In this document: positions 42,868 to 51,076 of the stretch, one piece after another | Position numbering within the stretch: the first letter of the stretch is position 1 | Layout of the letters: every line of letters begins with the position of its first letter | The notes under the pieces: model-generated | What the model saw: only the letters and a program-made list of their open reading frames with translations | The model's database searches: none | Told to the model about the DNA's origin: nothing | Program-made: the position numbers and the translations under genes | Assembly: GCA_017461725.1 (NCBI GenBank) | Contig: JAFTXG010000022.1 | Span: 62,001 to 126,000, forward strand | Length of the DNA stretch: 64,000 nt | Direction of reading: 5' to 3' | Source: Lachnospiraceae bacterium | GTDB lineage: Bacteria; Bacillota; Clostridia; Lachnospirales; Lachnospiraceae

Positions 42868-44238
42868 ATGAAAAAAAGCAGCAGTGATCTGACAACAGGA
42901 AGCGTAGCCAAACAGCTTCTGATGTTTGCGCTCCCCATTCTCCTGGGGCAGATATTTCAGAATCTTTATAACAGTGTGGATGCCATCGTTGTGGGCAGAA
43001 GCGTGGGAAAGACGGCACTTGCTGCCGTTTCCGCCAGCACGGATATCACCCATCTGATCGTCGGATTTTTTACGGGCCTTTCCACCGGTGCCGGTATTCT
43101 GTTCGCGCGGGCGTTTGGTGCGAAGGATTATCAAAAGCTGCACAGGGCCATCCATACCTCGGTCACCTTTTCGGTGATTATCGGTGTGATTATGGCGGCG
43201 GTGGGCATTCTGATCACGCCCTTTCTTTTGAAACTTGTGGCCTGCCCGGATGATGTGTTTCAGGAGGCAAACGCATATCTGCGGATATATTTTATCGGTA
43301 TTCTCTTTACTGCCATCTATAATATCGGAGCAGGCGTGCTCCGATCGGTGGGGGATTCCAGAAACCCGTTTATCTATCTGGTGATTGCCAGCTTCGTCAA
43401 TATCGTGATGGATATTCTGCTGGTAGTTGTATTTCCTCTTGGTGTTCAGGGGGCTGCCATCGCCACCATCATTTCTCAGCTGCTGTCTGTCCTTCTGGTG
43501 TTCAGGCGTCTGTTAAAGACAGATGACGTCTATCGCCTGTATTTGAAAGATATGCATATTGATGCCAAGCTGCTGTTGGAAATACTGGATCTGGGAATCC
43601 CTGCAGCGATTCAGGCCAGCCTGATCTCGATTTCAAATATGTTCGTCTCACGCTATATCAACAGCTTTGGCTCTGATGCCATGGCCGGCATCGGCGCGGC
43701 GAAAAAGATCGACAAGTTCGTGGGCATGGTGGCTCAGTCCGTCGGACAGGCCATCGCCACATTTATCGGTCAGAACTTTGGTGCGAACCGCTTGGACCGC
43801 GCGTTCAAGAGTATCCGTGTGGCGATCATATTCAATTTCAGCTATATTCTGCTGATCGGTTCGGTTATCTACAGTAATGCTGAAGTTTTTGTGCGTATCT
43901 TTACGACGGATGAGAGTGCCATCCTGTTCGGCATCGATATGATACACACGATGATGCCCCTTTACTTTATGCAGTCGCTGAATCAGATTTTCGCCAATAC
44001 TGTCCGGGGCTTCGGAAAGTCCCGCGTCGTCATGCTGTGCTCCATTTTTGGCATGATCGTCTGCCGTCAGATTTTCCTGGCTGTTTCCATGCATATCGAC
44101 TGGAATGTGCGGAACATTTATTATGGCTACCCGTTTGGCTGGACCTGTGCGGCGCTCTTTGTGTTCCTGTATTACTATTTTGTGATTCATCGGAAGTATT
44201 GGAGGCAGGCGAAGGAAGCAGCTGGAAAACGTATATGA
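42868..44238 (+). CDS. MATE family efflux transporter
   Basis: The 456-residue protein has about twelve helices and the MATE/MOP pattern: GSVAKQLLMFALPILLGQIF at the N-terminus, then NLYNSVDAIVVGRSVG and AALAAVSASTDIT. The second repeat shows LDLGIPAAIQASLISISNMF and AKKIDKFVGMVAQSVGQAIATFIGQN. These pumps export cationic drugs or metabolites with Na+ or H+. ATG 42868 is chosen, with GCGAGG eight bases upstream. The gene stands alone between the MBL gene and uvrB. Confidence 0.93.
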   Translation: MKKSSSDLTTGSVAKQLLMFALPILLGQIFQNLYNSVDAIVVGRSVGKTALAAVSASTDITHLIVGFFTGLSTGAGILFARAFGAKDYQKLHRAIHTSVTFSVIIGVIMAAVGILITPFLLKLVACPDDVFQEANAYLRIYFIGILFTAIYNIGAGVLRSVGDSRNPFIYLVIASFVNIVMDILLVVVFPLGVQGAAIATIISQLLSVLLVFRRLLKTDDVYRLYLKDMHIDAKLLLEILDLGIPAAIQASLISISNMFVSRYINSFGSDAMAGIGAAKKIDKFVGMVAQSVGQAIATFIGQNFGANRLDRAFKSIRVAIIFNFSYILLIGSVIYSNAEVFVRIFTTDESAILFGIDMIHTMMPLYFMQSLNQIFANTVRGFGKSRVVMLCSIFGMIVCRQIFLAVSMHIDWNVRNIYYGYPFGWTCAALFVFLYYYFVIHRKYWRQAKEAAGKRI

Positions 44239-44376
44239 TGATAATCTCTTATTAGAGGCGAGTCCTGCCTTAAGCGGAAGTTGTAAAAGCGATGGGATTG
44301 CTTGTAAAGTGATCCCACAGTGTGATGCTTACGCATAGTCGAAAAGAATACTAATCCTGAACTACAAGAAGAGTAC

Positions 44377-44390
44377 AGAACATTTGTTCA
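44377..44390. promoter_or_regulatory. LexA (DinR) SOS box upstream of uvrB
   Basis: AGAACATTTGTTCA contains the perfect GAAC-N4-GTTC palindrome of the Gram-positive LexA box. It lies about 130 bases before uvrB and about 33 bases before a TATACT (44423-44428), the likely -10 box. Confidence 0.8.
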
Positions 44391-44516
44391 CAATGTGTCT
44401 GTACTTTTCTTTTGTTGTGTGCTATACTGATTCCAGTATGTTTTGGACCATTCAGTGTTATCCTGTCCATAGGGTATACACGAACTTTTTTGCTACGGAA
44501 AACGGAGGTATTTCTG

Positions 44517-46517
44517 ATGGATCACTTCGAATTACACGCTCCTTTTCAGCCCACCGGCGACCAGCCCCAGGCCATCGAAAAACTGGTGGCAGGCTTCAAG
44601 GAAGGCAATCAATTCCAGACTTTATTGGGTGTTACCGGCTCCGGAAAGACCTTTACCATGGCCAATGTGATCCAGGCTCTGAACAAGCCCACACTGGTCA
44701 TTGCCCACAATAAAACCCTGGCGGCACAGTTATATGGTGAGTTTCGGGAGATGTTTCCGAATAACGCAGTGGAATACTTTGTATCCTACTACGACTACTA
44801 CCAGCCCGAGGCCTACGTCCCTTCCACCGATACTTACATTGAGAAGGACTCAGCCATCAACGACGAGATTGATAAACTCCGGCACTCTGCCACCGCGGCA
44901 CTGTCCGAGCGTCGTGACGTGATCATTATTTCCTCCGTGTCCTGTATCTACGGTCTGGGCAGCCCCATTGATTATCAAAAAATGGTGGTCTCTCTGCGCC
45001 CCGGCATGATCCGTGACCGGGATGATATTATTCATCAGCTGGTGGATATTCAGTATGTGCGCAGTGATATGGATTTTCGGCGCGGCTCTTTCCGGGTGCG
45101 CGGTGATGTGCTGGATATTTTTCCGGTGGTTTCCGGGCAGAATGCGGTGCGTGTGGAGTTTTTCGGCGATGAGATTGACCGGATCACCGAGTTTGACACG
45201 CTGACTGAGGAGACCATCTGCCGACTGGAGCACGTGGCGATCTTCCCGGCCTCCCACTATGTGGTGGACAATGAGCAGATGAAGCGGGCGGCGAAGGCGA
45301 TTCAGGCGGAGGCCAAGGAGCGGGTGGCCTGGTTTAAGCAGAATGATAAATTGCTGGAGGCTCAGCGTATCGCTGAGCGGACAAATTACGATGTGGAGAT
45401 GATGATGGAGACCGGATTCTGCTCCGGTATTGAGAACTATTCCAGACATCTGACCGGTCTGGCTCCGGGACAGCCACCTCACACGCTGATCGACTATTTC
45501 CCGGATGATTTTCTGATGATCATCGACGAGTCCCATATCACGGTGCCGCAGATCCGCGGCATGTATGCGGGCGACCGCTCCAGAAAGACTACGCTGGTGG
45601 ATTACGGTTTTCGTCTGCCGTCGGCATTGGATAATCGTCCATTGAATTTTGGTGAGTTTGAGGAGAAAATTGACCAGCTGTTGTTCGTGTCCGCGACACC
45701 CTCCGACTACGAGGCCGAGCACGAGCTGTTGAAGGCGGAGCAGCTGATCCGCCCCACCGGCCTGCTGGACCCGGAGATCGAGGTGCGTCCGGTCTATGGG
45801 CAGGTGGATGATCTGATCGCACAGGTAAACAAGGAAGTTGCAAAGAAAAATAAAGTGCTGGTGACCACGCTGACCAAGCGGATGGCGGAGGATCTGACTA
45901 CCTACATGAAGGAGGCGGGCATCCGGGTAAAGTACCTGCACTCGGATATTGATACACTGGAGCGAAGCGAGATTATTCGTGATATGCGTCTGGACCTCTT
46001 TGACGTGCTGGTGGGTATCAACCTGCTGAGAGAGGGCCTGGATATCCCAGAGATCGGTCTGGTGGCAATCCTTGACGCGGATAAGGAGGGTTTCCTTCGT
46101 TCGGAGACCTCGCTGATCCAGACCATCGGCCGTGCCGCGCGAAATGCGGAGGGGCATGTCATCATGTACGCGGATACGGTTACCGAGTCCATGGCGCGGG
46201 CGATTTACGAGACGAATCGCCGCCGGGAGATTCAGAAGGAGTACAATGAAGAACACGGCATCACGCCGGAGACCATCAAAAAAGCAGTTCGGGATCTGAT
46301 CTCCATCTCAAAGGCTGATGAGGGCGGAAAGAAGAAGGGCACGGCACGTCTGGATAAGGATCCTGAGTCCATGAATGCCAAGGAATTGAAGGCAGCCATC
46401 AAGCAGGTTATGAAGAAGATGAATCAGGCTGCGGCGGAGCTGGATTTCGAGCAGGCGGCTGTGCTGCGTGATCAGATGATTGAGCTGAAAAAGATGCTGC
46501 TGGAGATGGAAGCGTAG
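44517..46517 (+). CDS. uvrB: Excinuclease ABC subunit B
   Basis: UvrB is the damage-verifying helicase-like subunit of nucleotide excision repair. The 666-residue protein has [18 protein letters not shown], Walker [11 protein letters not shown] (about residues 38-47) and the beta-hairpin block [20 protein letters not shown]. It also has MIIDESH (Walker B), helicase motif V/VI ([22 protein letters not shown]) and a C-terminal UVR motif ([20 protein letters not shown]) for UvrC contact. ATG 44517 is set by GGAGG nine bases upstream. SOS control is indicated by the LexA box. uvrA is not in the window. Confidence 0.98.
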   Translation: MDHFELHAPFQPTGDQPQAIEKLVAGFKEGNQFQTLLGVTGSGKTFTMANVIQALNKPTLVIAHNKTLAAQLYGEFREMFPNNAVEYFVSYYDYYQPEAYVPSTDTYIEKDSAINDEIDKLRHSATAALSERRDVIIISSVSCIYGLGSPIDYQKMVVSLRPGMIRDRDDIIHQLVDIQYVRSDMDFRRGSFRVRGDVLDIFPVVSGQNAVRVEFFGDEIDRITEFDTLTEETICRLEHVAIFPASHYVVDNEQMKRAAKAIQAEAKERVAWFKQNDKLLEAQRIAERTNYDVEMMMETGFCSGIENYSRHLTGLAPGQPPHTLIDYFPDDFLMIIDESHITVPQIRGMYAGDRSRKTTLVDYGFRLPSALDNRPLNFGEFEEKIDQLLFVSATPSDYEAEHELLKAEQLIRPTGLLDPEIEVRPVYGQVDDLIAQVNKEVAKKNKVLVTTLTKRMAEDLTTYMKEAGIRVKYLHSDIDTLERSEIIRDMRLDLFDVLVGINLLREGLDIPEIGLVAILDADKEGFLRSETSLIQTIGRAARNAEGHVIMYADTVTESMARAIYETNRRREIQKEYNEEHGITPETIKKAVRDLISISKADEGGKKKGTARLDKDPESMNAKELKAAIKQVMKKMNQAAAELDFEQAAVLRDQMIELKKMLLEMEA

Positions 46518-46565
46518 CTGCAGGTGTTCCTGGCGGACAATTGGGAAAGGAAAAAGTAACAGCAA

Positions 46566-47654
46566 ATGAATGAGCAGAAAAATCGGTTGAATCAGCGGGA
46601 GCAGTTAAAACGGCAAAACAGATTTGATCGACAAAGTCAGGTAAATGAATACACTGCATCTCAGAACTTCTGGCAGAAAGCTGAGTGCCATGCCCACATG
46701 GTGCTGGACGGTGTGGACTTTCGGGCAGCGCTGGCCAGACATGAGCGGGAACCGGAGGAGGCATTTATTCGAGGGACACTGGCCGCTTATCGGGATGCGG
46801 GGATCACTTACATCCGGGACGGAGGGGACAATGAATGGACCTCTGTGCGGGCCAGGGAACTGGCAGAAGAGTATGGAATCGAGTACAGGACACCGATTTT
46901 TGCCATTCACAAAAACGGATTTTATGGTAAAATAGTGGGAAAGTGTTTTGACACCATTGCAGAGTATCGTCAGCTGATCGGCGAAGTGAAGCGATCAGGG
47001 GGAGATTTCGTCAAGGTAATGCTGGGCGGTATCCTGGATTTCGGTCACTACCCGGTGATCACCGGCGGTGGGCTGCCCGGTACATGGATGAAGGAGATGG
47101 TTCACATTGCCCATGAGGAGGGCTTTTCTGTGATGGCCCATGTGAATGGCGAGCAGGCTGTCCGCGAGGCGCTGGAGGCAGGGATCGACAGTCTGGAGCA
47201 CGGCTTTTTACAGACGGAAGAGACGTTGCGATTGTTAGCGGAGACCGGAGCTGTGTGGGTTCCCACCCTTGCGCCGGTGATGAATCAGATCGGCGACGGA
47301 CGGTTTCCCAATGAGGTGCTGACTGCTTATGGAGAGGGTCAGATGCACAATATCCGTCGGGCGATGGAGCTGGGAGTGAAGCTGGCCGCGGGCAGCGATG
47401 CGGGGGCGTACCGGGTGATGCACGCGGATGGATTCAGGGATGAACTGAAGTGGATGTTTGCAGCGTGCGGGGATGGGCTATTCAGTGACGGGAAAGAGCG
47501 AATGTGTGGAGACATATATAGCGCGTTGCAAAAGCCGAACCTGGAAAAGCAAAACCTGGAAAAGCAAAGCCTGGAAACGACAGACATGGAGAAGCTGAAA
47601 CAGATACTTCAGTCAGGTGCTGAGGAGATCGCTGTCAGATTCAGATGCACTTAG
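46566..47654 (+). CDS. Amidohydrolase family protein
   Basis: The 362-residue protein is a metal-dependent hydrolase of the amidohydrolase superfamily. Metal ligands are visible in AECHAHMVLDG (HxH, about residues 42-44), FVKVMLGGI (Lys), VMAHVNGEQAV, SLEHG and AGSDAGA (final Asp). The N-terminal 35 residues are Gln/Arg/Asn-rich and unlike family members. Near the C-terminus (about 320-340) a five-residue phrase LEKQN/S is repeated three times at 15-base periodicity, an insertion before the last helix. Ribosome site is weak for the ATG at 46566. Substrate unknown. Confidence 0.82.
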   Translation: MNEQKNRLNQREQLKRQNRFDRQSQVNEYTASQNFWQKAECHAHMVLDGVDFRAALARHEREPEEAFIRGTLAAYRDAGITYIRDGGDNEWTSVRARELAEEYGIEYRTPIFAIHKNGFYGKIVGKCFDTIAEYRQLIGEVKRSGGDFVKVMLGGILDFGHYPVITGGGLPGTWMKEMVHIAHEEGFSVMAHVNGEQAVREALEAGIDSLEHGFLQTEETLRLLAETGAVWVPTLAPVMNQIGDGRFPNEVLTAYGEGQMHNIRRAMELGVKLAAGSDAGAYRVMHADGFRDELKWMFAACGDGLFSDGKERMCGDIYSALQKPNLEKQNLEKQSLETTDMEKLKQILQSGAEEIAVRFRCT

Positions 47655-47762
47655 CCGAAGGCTGGTGGGTTAAACGGATTCAGCAGTGATTAATTTGTGG
47701 ATATATTAAATGGGAATCGAGGTCTGCTGACGCAGATATTGTGATAGAAGAAAGGAGTTACC

Positions 47763-48602
47763 ATGGGACAGGCAGAGACATTCAGAGAGGATTTGGAGGC
47801 CCTGTTGTCATTGGCGGTAGCCAGTGACTTTCGCCTGAACAAACGACAGGTGGAGGATGTATTTAAAAATTATACGTTATCTTCGGACCAAATGGAGATG
47901 ATTTATCAATATCTCGAAAAAAATCATATCATTGTGGAGAATGATGAAAAAACAGAGCCGACAAAAAATCGCAATCGGCAGGTTCATTCAGCGGCTGATT
48001 CCGCAAATAAAAAAGAGGCAGGACCGTTGGATCCCGCACAGCCTGAAGCGTCCGAGGAGGATGAGGAAGATTCTGCATATTACAAGATGTATATGGCCGA
48101 CCTGAGGGGCCTTCCGCCTTTCAGCAAAAAAAGGGAAGCGGAACAGCTTGCAAAATATCTGGCGGGAGATACTTCGGTAGGGCAGGAGCTGATCGAGGGC
48201 AGACTGCGCTTTGCAGCGAAGACTGCTGCGCTCTATCGCGGACAGGGTGTTCTTCTCATGGATCTGATTCAGGAGGCTAATATGGCGCTGATCATGGCAG
48301 TCAGCCGATATGAGGGAGGCTCATTCGAGGAACTGATCCTGACCGAGATTCAGAGCGCTATTGAGGCGGCACTGGAGGAGGCCGGCAGTGCCGAGGATGT
48401 GGGCACTTATCTGGCTTCCCAGGTCAATTCCCTGATGATCGTCACTGCACGCCTTGCGGAGGAACTGGGGCGCGAAGCGACACTGGCAGAACTGGCAGAG
48501 CGTATGCACATGCCCGAGGATAGCGTGAAGGAGCTGGTGAAGATTGCCATGGATGCCATGACCCTTCAGGAGGATGAGCAGATATCTCCGGAGCTGTCCT
48601 GA
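47763..48602 (+). CDS. Sigma-70-like protein lacking region 4
   Basis: The 279-residue protein begins with a region 1.1-like helical domain (about 1-60: LNKRQVEDVFKNY, SSDQMEMIYQYLEKNHI), as in primary sigma factors. An acidic, disordered linker follows (about 62-105). A region 1.2/2.1-2.2-like part comes next (LAGDTSVGQELIEGRLRFAA, GVLLMDLIQEANMALIMAVS-RYEG). The end resembles region 3 (ARLAEELGREATLAELAERM, MPEDSVKELVKIAMDAMTLQ). The aromatic/basic -10-reading segment 2.3-2.4 is not recognisable, and region 4 is absent. It may bind core polymerase without normal promoter reading, as a co-regulator or decoy. AAAGGAG precedes the ATG. Confidence 0.75.
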   Translation: MGQAETFREDLEALLSLAVASDFRLNKRQVEDVFKNYTLSSDQMEMIYQYLEKNHIIVENDEKTEPTKNRNRQVHSAADSANKKEAGPLDPAQPEASEEDEEDSAYYKMYMADLRGLPPFSKKREAEQLAKYLAGDTSVGQELIEGRLRFAAKTAALYRGQGVLLMDLIQEANMALIMAVSRYEGGSFEELILTEIQSAIEAALEEAGSAEDVGTYLASQVNSLMIVTARLAEELGREATLAELAERMHMPEDSVKELVKIAMDAMTLQEDEQISPELS

Positions 48603-48648
48603 CATTGTCCTTGATGCTGGGCGCTTATTCGGAACAGTGCGGTCAAGC

Positions 48649-49077
48649 CTATGGGGATGGCGCGGTTGTTTTGCGGGACTTATCCGGCCGGCAGAGTATA
48701 TTTTCGTAAAATAGTCCCAGCGCAAACCAGCAGGGCGCATAGTCCAGACGCACCAGCCCATTGATATTCAGCGGAGCATGACTGTAGTCCCAGGGGCAGC
48801 GGTCCGCTTTTTTAAGCAGGTATCCAGAGCTGTACTCGGCGAGAAAAATCATGGCCATGTAGATCAGACCGCGGGACATGGGATTGGGATTGCGGCGGCG
48901 AAGCTTCCTGGAGTAAGGCTTCAGCAGCGCGGCCATGCCGTAGATGGGAAACATATACAGTGAGGAGTGTCCCATCAGCCGCTTGTCGTGATTGTGTATT
49001 CGGTTGTGCAGGCTGGTCCATATCAGTTCAGCTCCCCAGCCGATGAAGCCGCATTGAATAAAGTCTTTGATCATCAT
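48649..49077 (-). CDS. Putative ABC-transporter type IV (CmpB-like) membrane protein
   Basis: The 142-residue protein starts IKDFIQCGFIGWGAELIWTS and continues with LMGHSSLYMFPIYGMAALL, RGLIYMAMIFLAEYSSGYLL and PWDYSHAPLNINGLVRLDY. This is the pattern of the small CmpB-like putative ABC-transporter membrane family found in Firmicutes. Three to four helices are predicted. It is convergent with the sigma-like gene and lacks a neighbouring ATPase. Ribosome site is weak. Function unestablished. Confidence 0.82.
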   Translation of the reverse strand: MMIKDFIQCGFIGWGAELIWTSLHNRIHNHDKRLMGHSSLYMFPIYGMAALLKPYSRKLRRRNPNPMSRGLIYMAMIFLAEYSSGYLLKKADRCPWDYSHAPLNINGLVRLDYAPCWFALGLFYENILCRPDKSRKTTAPSP

Positions 49078-49208
49078 AATCCATAGTATGGGTAATATGG
49101 CATGCTGTAATACATGGAAACTGTGGTAATTTCAGGAAGAAAAGCAATAAACTGGAAATTGGTAAATGAAACAAAACGGAGAAATATATTGATTATCAGG
49201 AGTGTATG

Positions 49209-49925
49209 ATGTTGAAGAAAGCGATTTTATTTGACCTGGACGGCACCTTGTTGCCCATGAATACAAACGAGTTTGTCAGAGCTTATTTCGGCCTGCTTGG
49301 AAAGCAGATGATCGCTCACGGATATGATCCTGAAAAGTTCAAAAAAGGTATGTGGGGAGGTGTCGAGGCCTCCATCAGAAACGATGGCTCCATGCTCAAT
49401 GAAGAGCGATTCTGGAGTGTGATGAATCATGTGATGGAAAAGGATTGCCGGGAGGATGCGGAGATTTTTGAGGAATTCTATCGCAATGAGTACCATCAGG
49501 CAAAGACGGTCTGCGGATTCAATCCACTGGCAGCCGAAGCGGTAAAACTGGCCCGTGAGAAGGCGGAAAAAGTCATTCTTGCCACCAGTCCGCTGTACCC
49601 GGCTATCGCTATTGAGGGCAGACTTTCCTGGGCTGGGCTCAAAATGGAGGACTTTGATCTGGTGACGACATACGATACAGAGCGCTTCTGCAAACCTAAT
49701 CCGGCCTATTATGCGGATATTATTGCGCGGTTCGGATATGAACCTGCGGAGTGTGTGATGATCGGAAACGATGAAAAAGAAGATATGTGGGGAGCGGAAA
49801 AGGCCGGAATCCAGGGATATCTGGTGACGGACGATTTGATCCCCAGCGAGGATCATCCTCATACCGGTCTCCGTGGCACGTTTGCGGAGCTGTTGGAGTG
49901 GCTGAAGCAAATGTCCGCCGAATAA
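49209..49925 (+). CDS. HAD-family hydrolase
   Basis: The 238-residue protein has HAD motif I AILFDLDGTLLP (nucleophile Asp about residue 8), motif II in VILATSPLYPAIA, the Lys of motif III in TERFCKPNPAYY, and motif IV CVMIGNDEKEDM. A helical cap (about 20-100) makes it a C1-type phosphatase. ATG 49209 is preferred to 49206 for spacing from AGGAG. Probable small-molecule phosphatase; substrate unknown. Confidence 0.92.
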   Translation: MLKKAILFDLDGTLLPMNTNEFVRAYFGLLGKQMIAHGYDPEKFKKGMWGGVEASIRNDGSMLNEERFWSVMNHVMEKDCREDAEIFEEFYRNEYHQAKTVCGFNPLAAEAVKLAREKAEKVILATSPLYPAIAIEGRLSWAGLKMEDFDLVTTYDTERFCKPNPAYYADIIARFGYEPAECVMIGNDEKEDMWGAEKAGIQGYLVTDDLIPSEDHPHTGLRGTFAELLEWLKQMSAE

Positions 49926-49991
49926 GCCGGACGAACCTGTTTAAATGTGGGCAGATTCATGCTGGAAGAGAGCCGGGGGATAAATCAGGAA

Positions 49992-50087
49992 AAGCAATCA
50001 AAGAAGCAATCAAAGAAGCAATCAAAGAAGCAATCAAAGAAGTAATCAAAGAAGTAATCAAAGAAGAGATTAAAGAAGTAATTAAAG
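49992..50087 (+). repeat. Eight 12-bp tandem repeats before greA
   Basis: The unit AAGCAATCAAAG occurs four times exactly and four times with one to three changes (AAGTAATCAAAG, AAGAGATTAAAG). One frame reads (AIKE)n to VIKEVGYKYV and a stop, but it has no start codon or ribosome site of its own. The last copy runs into the greA ribosome-binding region (AAGAAGTGGG). Confidence 0.93.
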
Positions 50088-50102
50088 AAGTGGGATATAA
50101 AT

Positions 50103-50597
50103 ATGTATAACAAATTAACCAAAGCAGATATTGAAAAGATCCGAGCGGAGATCGAGCATCGCAAGCTGGTGGTCCGCAAGGAGGCCATCGAGGCGGTGAA
50201 GGAAGCCAGAGCTCAGGGCGATTTGAGTGAAAATTTTGAATACTATGCAGCCAAAAGGGACAAAAATAAAAATGAGAGCCGCATCCGCTATCTGGAGCGG
50301 ATCATCAAGACCGCGACCATCGTGGAGAGTGACAACGCGGAGGATGAGATTGGCCTGAATACCACCGTGGAGCTTTACTTTGAGGAGGACGATGAGACGG
50401 AGATGGTTACCGTGGTGACGACTGCCCAGGAGGACTCATTGAAGGGGCGGATCAGCATCGAATCACCCATGGGCAGGGCGCTTCTTAAGCATAAGGTCGG
50501 AGATAGGGTCTGGATACAGGTAAATAAAGATTTCAGGTACCCTGTGATCGTTAGGTCACTTCGACAAAATGAGTCGGTGGAGGGCTACAAGATCTGA
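50103..50597 (+). CDS. greA: GreA/GreB-family transcription elongation factor
   Basis: Gre factors enter the secondary channel of RNA polymerase and stimulate cleavage of backtracked RNA. The 164-residue protein has the N-terminal coiled coil (KADIEKIRAEIEHRKLVV) with the acidic tip GDLSENFEY, keeping Asp and Glu. The C-terminal FKBP-like domain shows NTTVELYFEEDDETEMVTVV, ISIESPMGRALLKHKVGDRV and a terminal strand. It is preceded immediately by the 12-bp repeats, whose last unit forms the ribosome site. No close operon partner. Confidence 0.92.
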   Translation: MYNKLTKADIEKIRAEIEHRKLVVRKEAIEAVKEARAQGDLSENFEYYAAKRDKNKNESRIRYLERIIKTATIVESDNAEDEIGLNTTVELYFEEDDETEMVTVVTTAQEDSLKGRISIESPMGRALLKHKVGDRVWIQVNKDFRYPVIVRSLRQNESVEGYKI

Positions 50598-50688
50598 CTG
50601 TATTTAGGAAGTGGAAGCTTCGTCCTGTGGTTTGCTGATTGGAAAAATTGAAAAAATGACAAAATTGATAAAATCTGGGGGACTTGCC

Positions 50689-50718
50689 TTGACATGGTTT
50701 AGGTCAATGTGTTATATT
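50689..50718 (+). promoter_or_regulatory. Promoter of the P-type ATPase leader
   Basis: Perfect TTGACA at 50689-50694 and TATATT at 50713-50718 are 18 bases apart. The start codon is about 350 bases further on, leaving room for a long regulatory leader. Confidence 0.8.
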
Positions 50719-50752
50719 AATATAACATGATGCGTACTCCGACAATCTTTGA

Positions 50753-50903
50753 GTATGCAACTATGAGGGAGTAGTTAGTATCGATCCCGGTACGGTTTGG
50801 GGTCGGTATACAGTAAAGTCGTCATCACGGCCATACTGGTCCGGCTTTGCTGCGTCTGCAGAGTCTCTGCAGAGTGTAATGAGACTCATGTATGGTTTTG
50901 CTG
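50753..50903 (+). ncRNA. yybP-ykoY (manganese) riboswitch candidate
   Basis: The leader shows the family landmarks in order: GAGGGAGTAG (50764-50773), AAAGTCGTCATCACGG (50815-50830), a TCTGCAGAG/CTCTGCAGA hairpin (50856-50874) and AATGAGAC (50878-50885). The ends pair through CTATGAG and CTCATG. These fit the Mn2+-binding yybP-ykoY aptamer (four-way junction with conserved GGAGTA and TCATCA loops). It precedes a P-type cation ATPase, one of the classic gene classes controlled by this RNA. Name based on motif recall, not on a covariance search. Confidence 0.8.
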
Positions 50904-50931
50904 TACCTGGTCTCCTGCGAAGATTATATTC

Positions 50932-50966
50932 AGGTCCGGCAAACGCCGGGCCTTTCATGTTTTATG
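50932..50966 (+). terminator. Terminator-like hairpin in the ATPase leader
   Basis: AGGTCCGGC and GCCGGGCCT pair around AAAC, followed by TTCATGTTTT. It is the likely expression platform for the aptamer, although the T run is interrupted. Two further hairpins follow, GTCTGCA/TGCAGAC at 51001-51016 and CGGCAC/GTGCCG at 51025-51042. Confidence 0.55.
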
Positions 50967-51076
50967 GAAAAACGGCAGACCCTGCAGGAGTACAGGACAC
51001 GTCTGCAGTTGCAGACATTATCGTCGGCACCTCCCAGTGCCGGCCGCACCATCAAGAAAGTGAGGAACAAAGAAAC

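Noticed and set aside
44239-44376. AAGCGAT/ATTGCTT hairpin after the MATE gene, considered as a terminator.
   Set aside because: The stem is only seven bases with a G-T position, and no T run follows.
44850-46256. A 468-codon open frame on the minus strand.
   Set aside because: It is antisense to uvrB, with no ribosome site and a His/Gln/Leu-rich product.
49992-50087. 12-bp repeats considered as a CRISPR array or small gene.
   Set aside because: There are no spacers, and no start codon or ribosome site serves the (AIKE)n frame.
50879-51076. In-frame upstream extension of the P-type ATPase.
   Set aside because: The extension would translate the riboswitch tail, gives no family similarity, and a proper ribosome site precedes ATG 51077.
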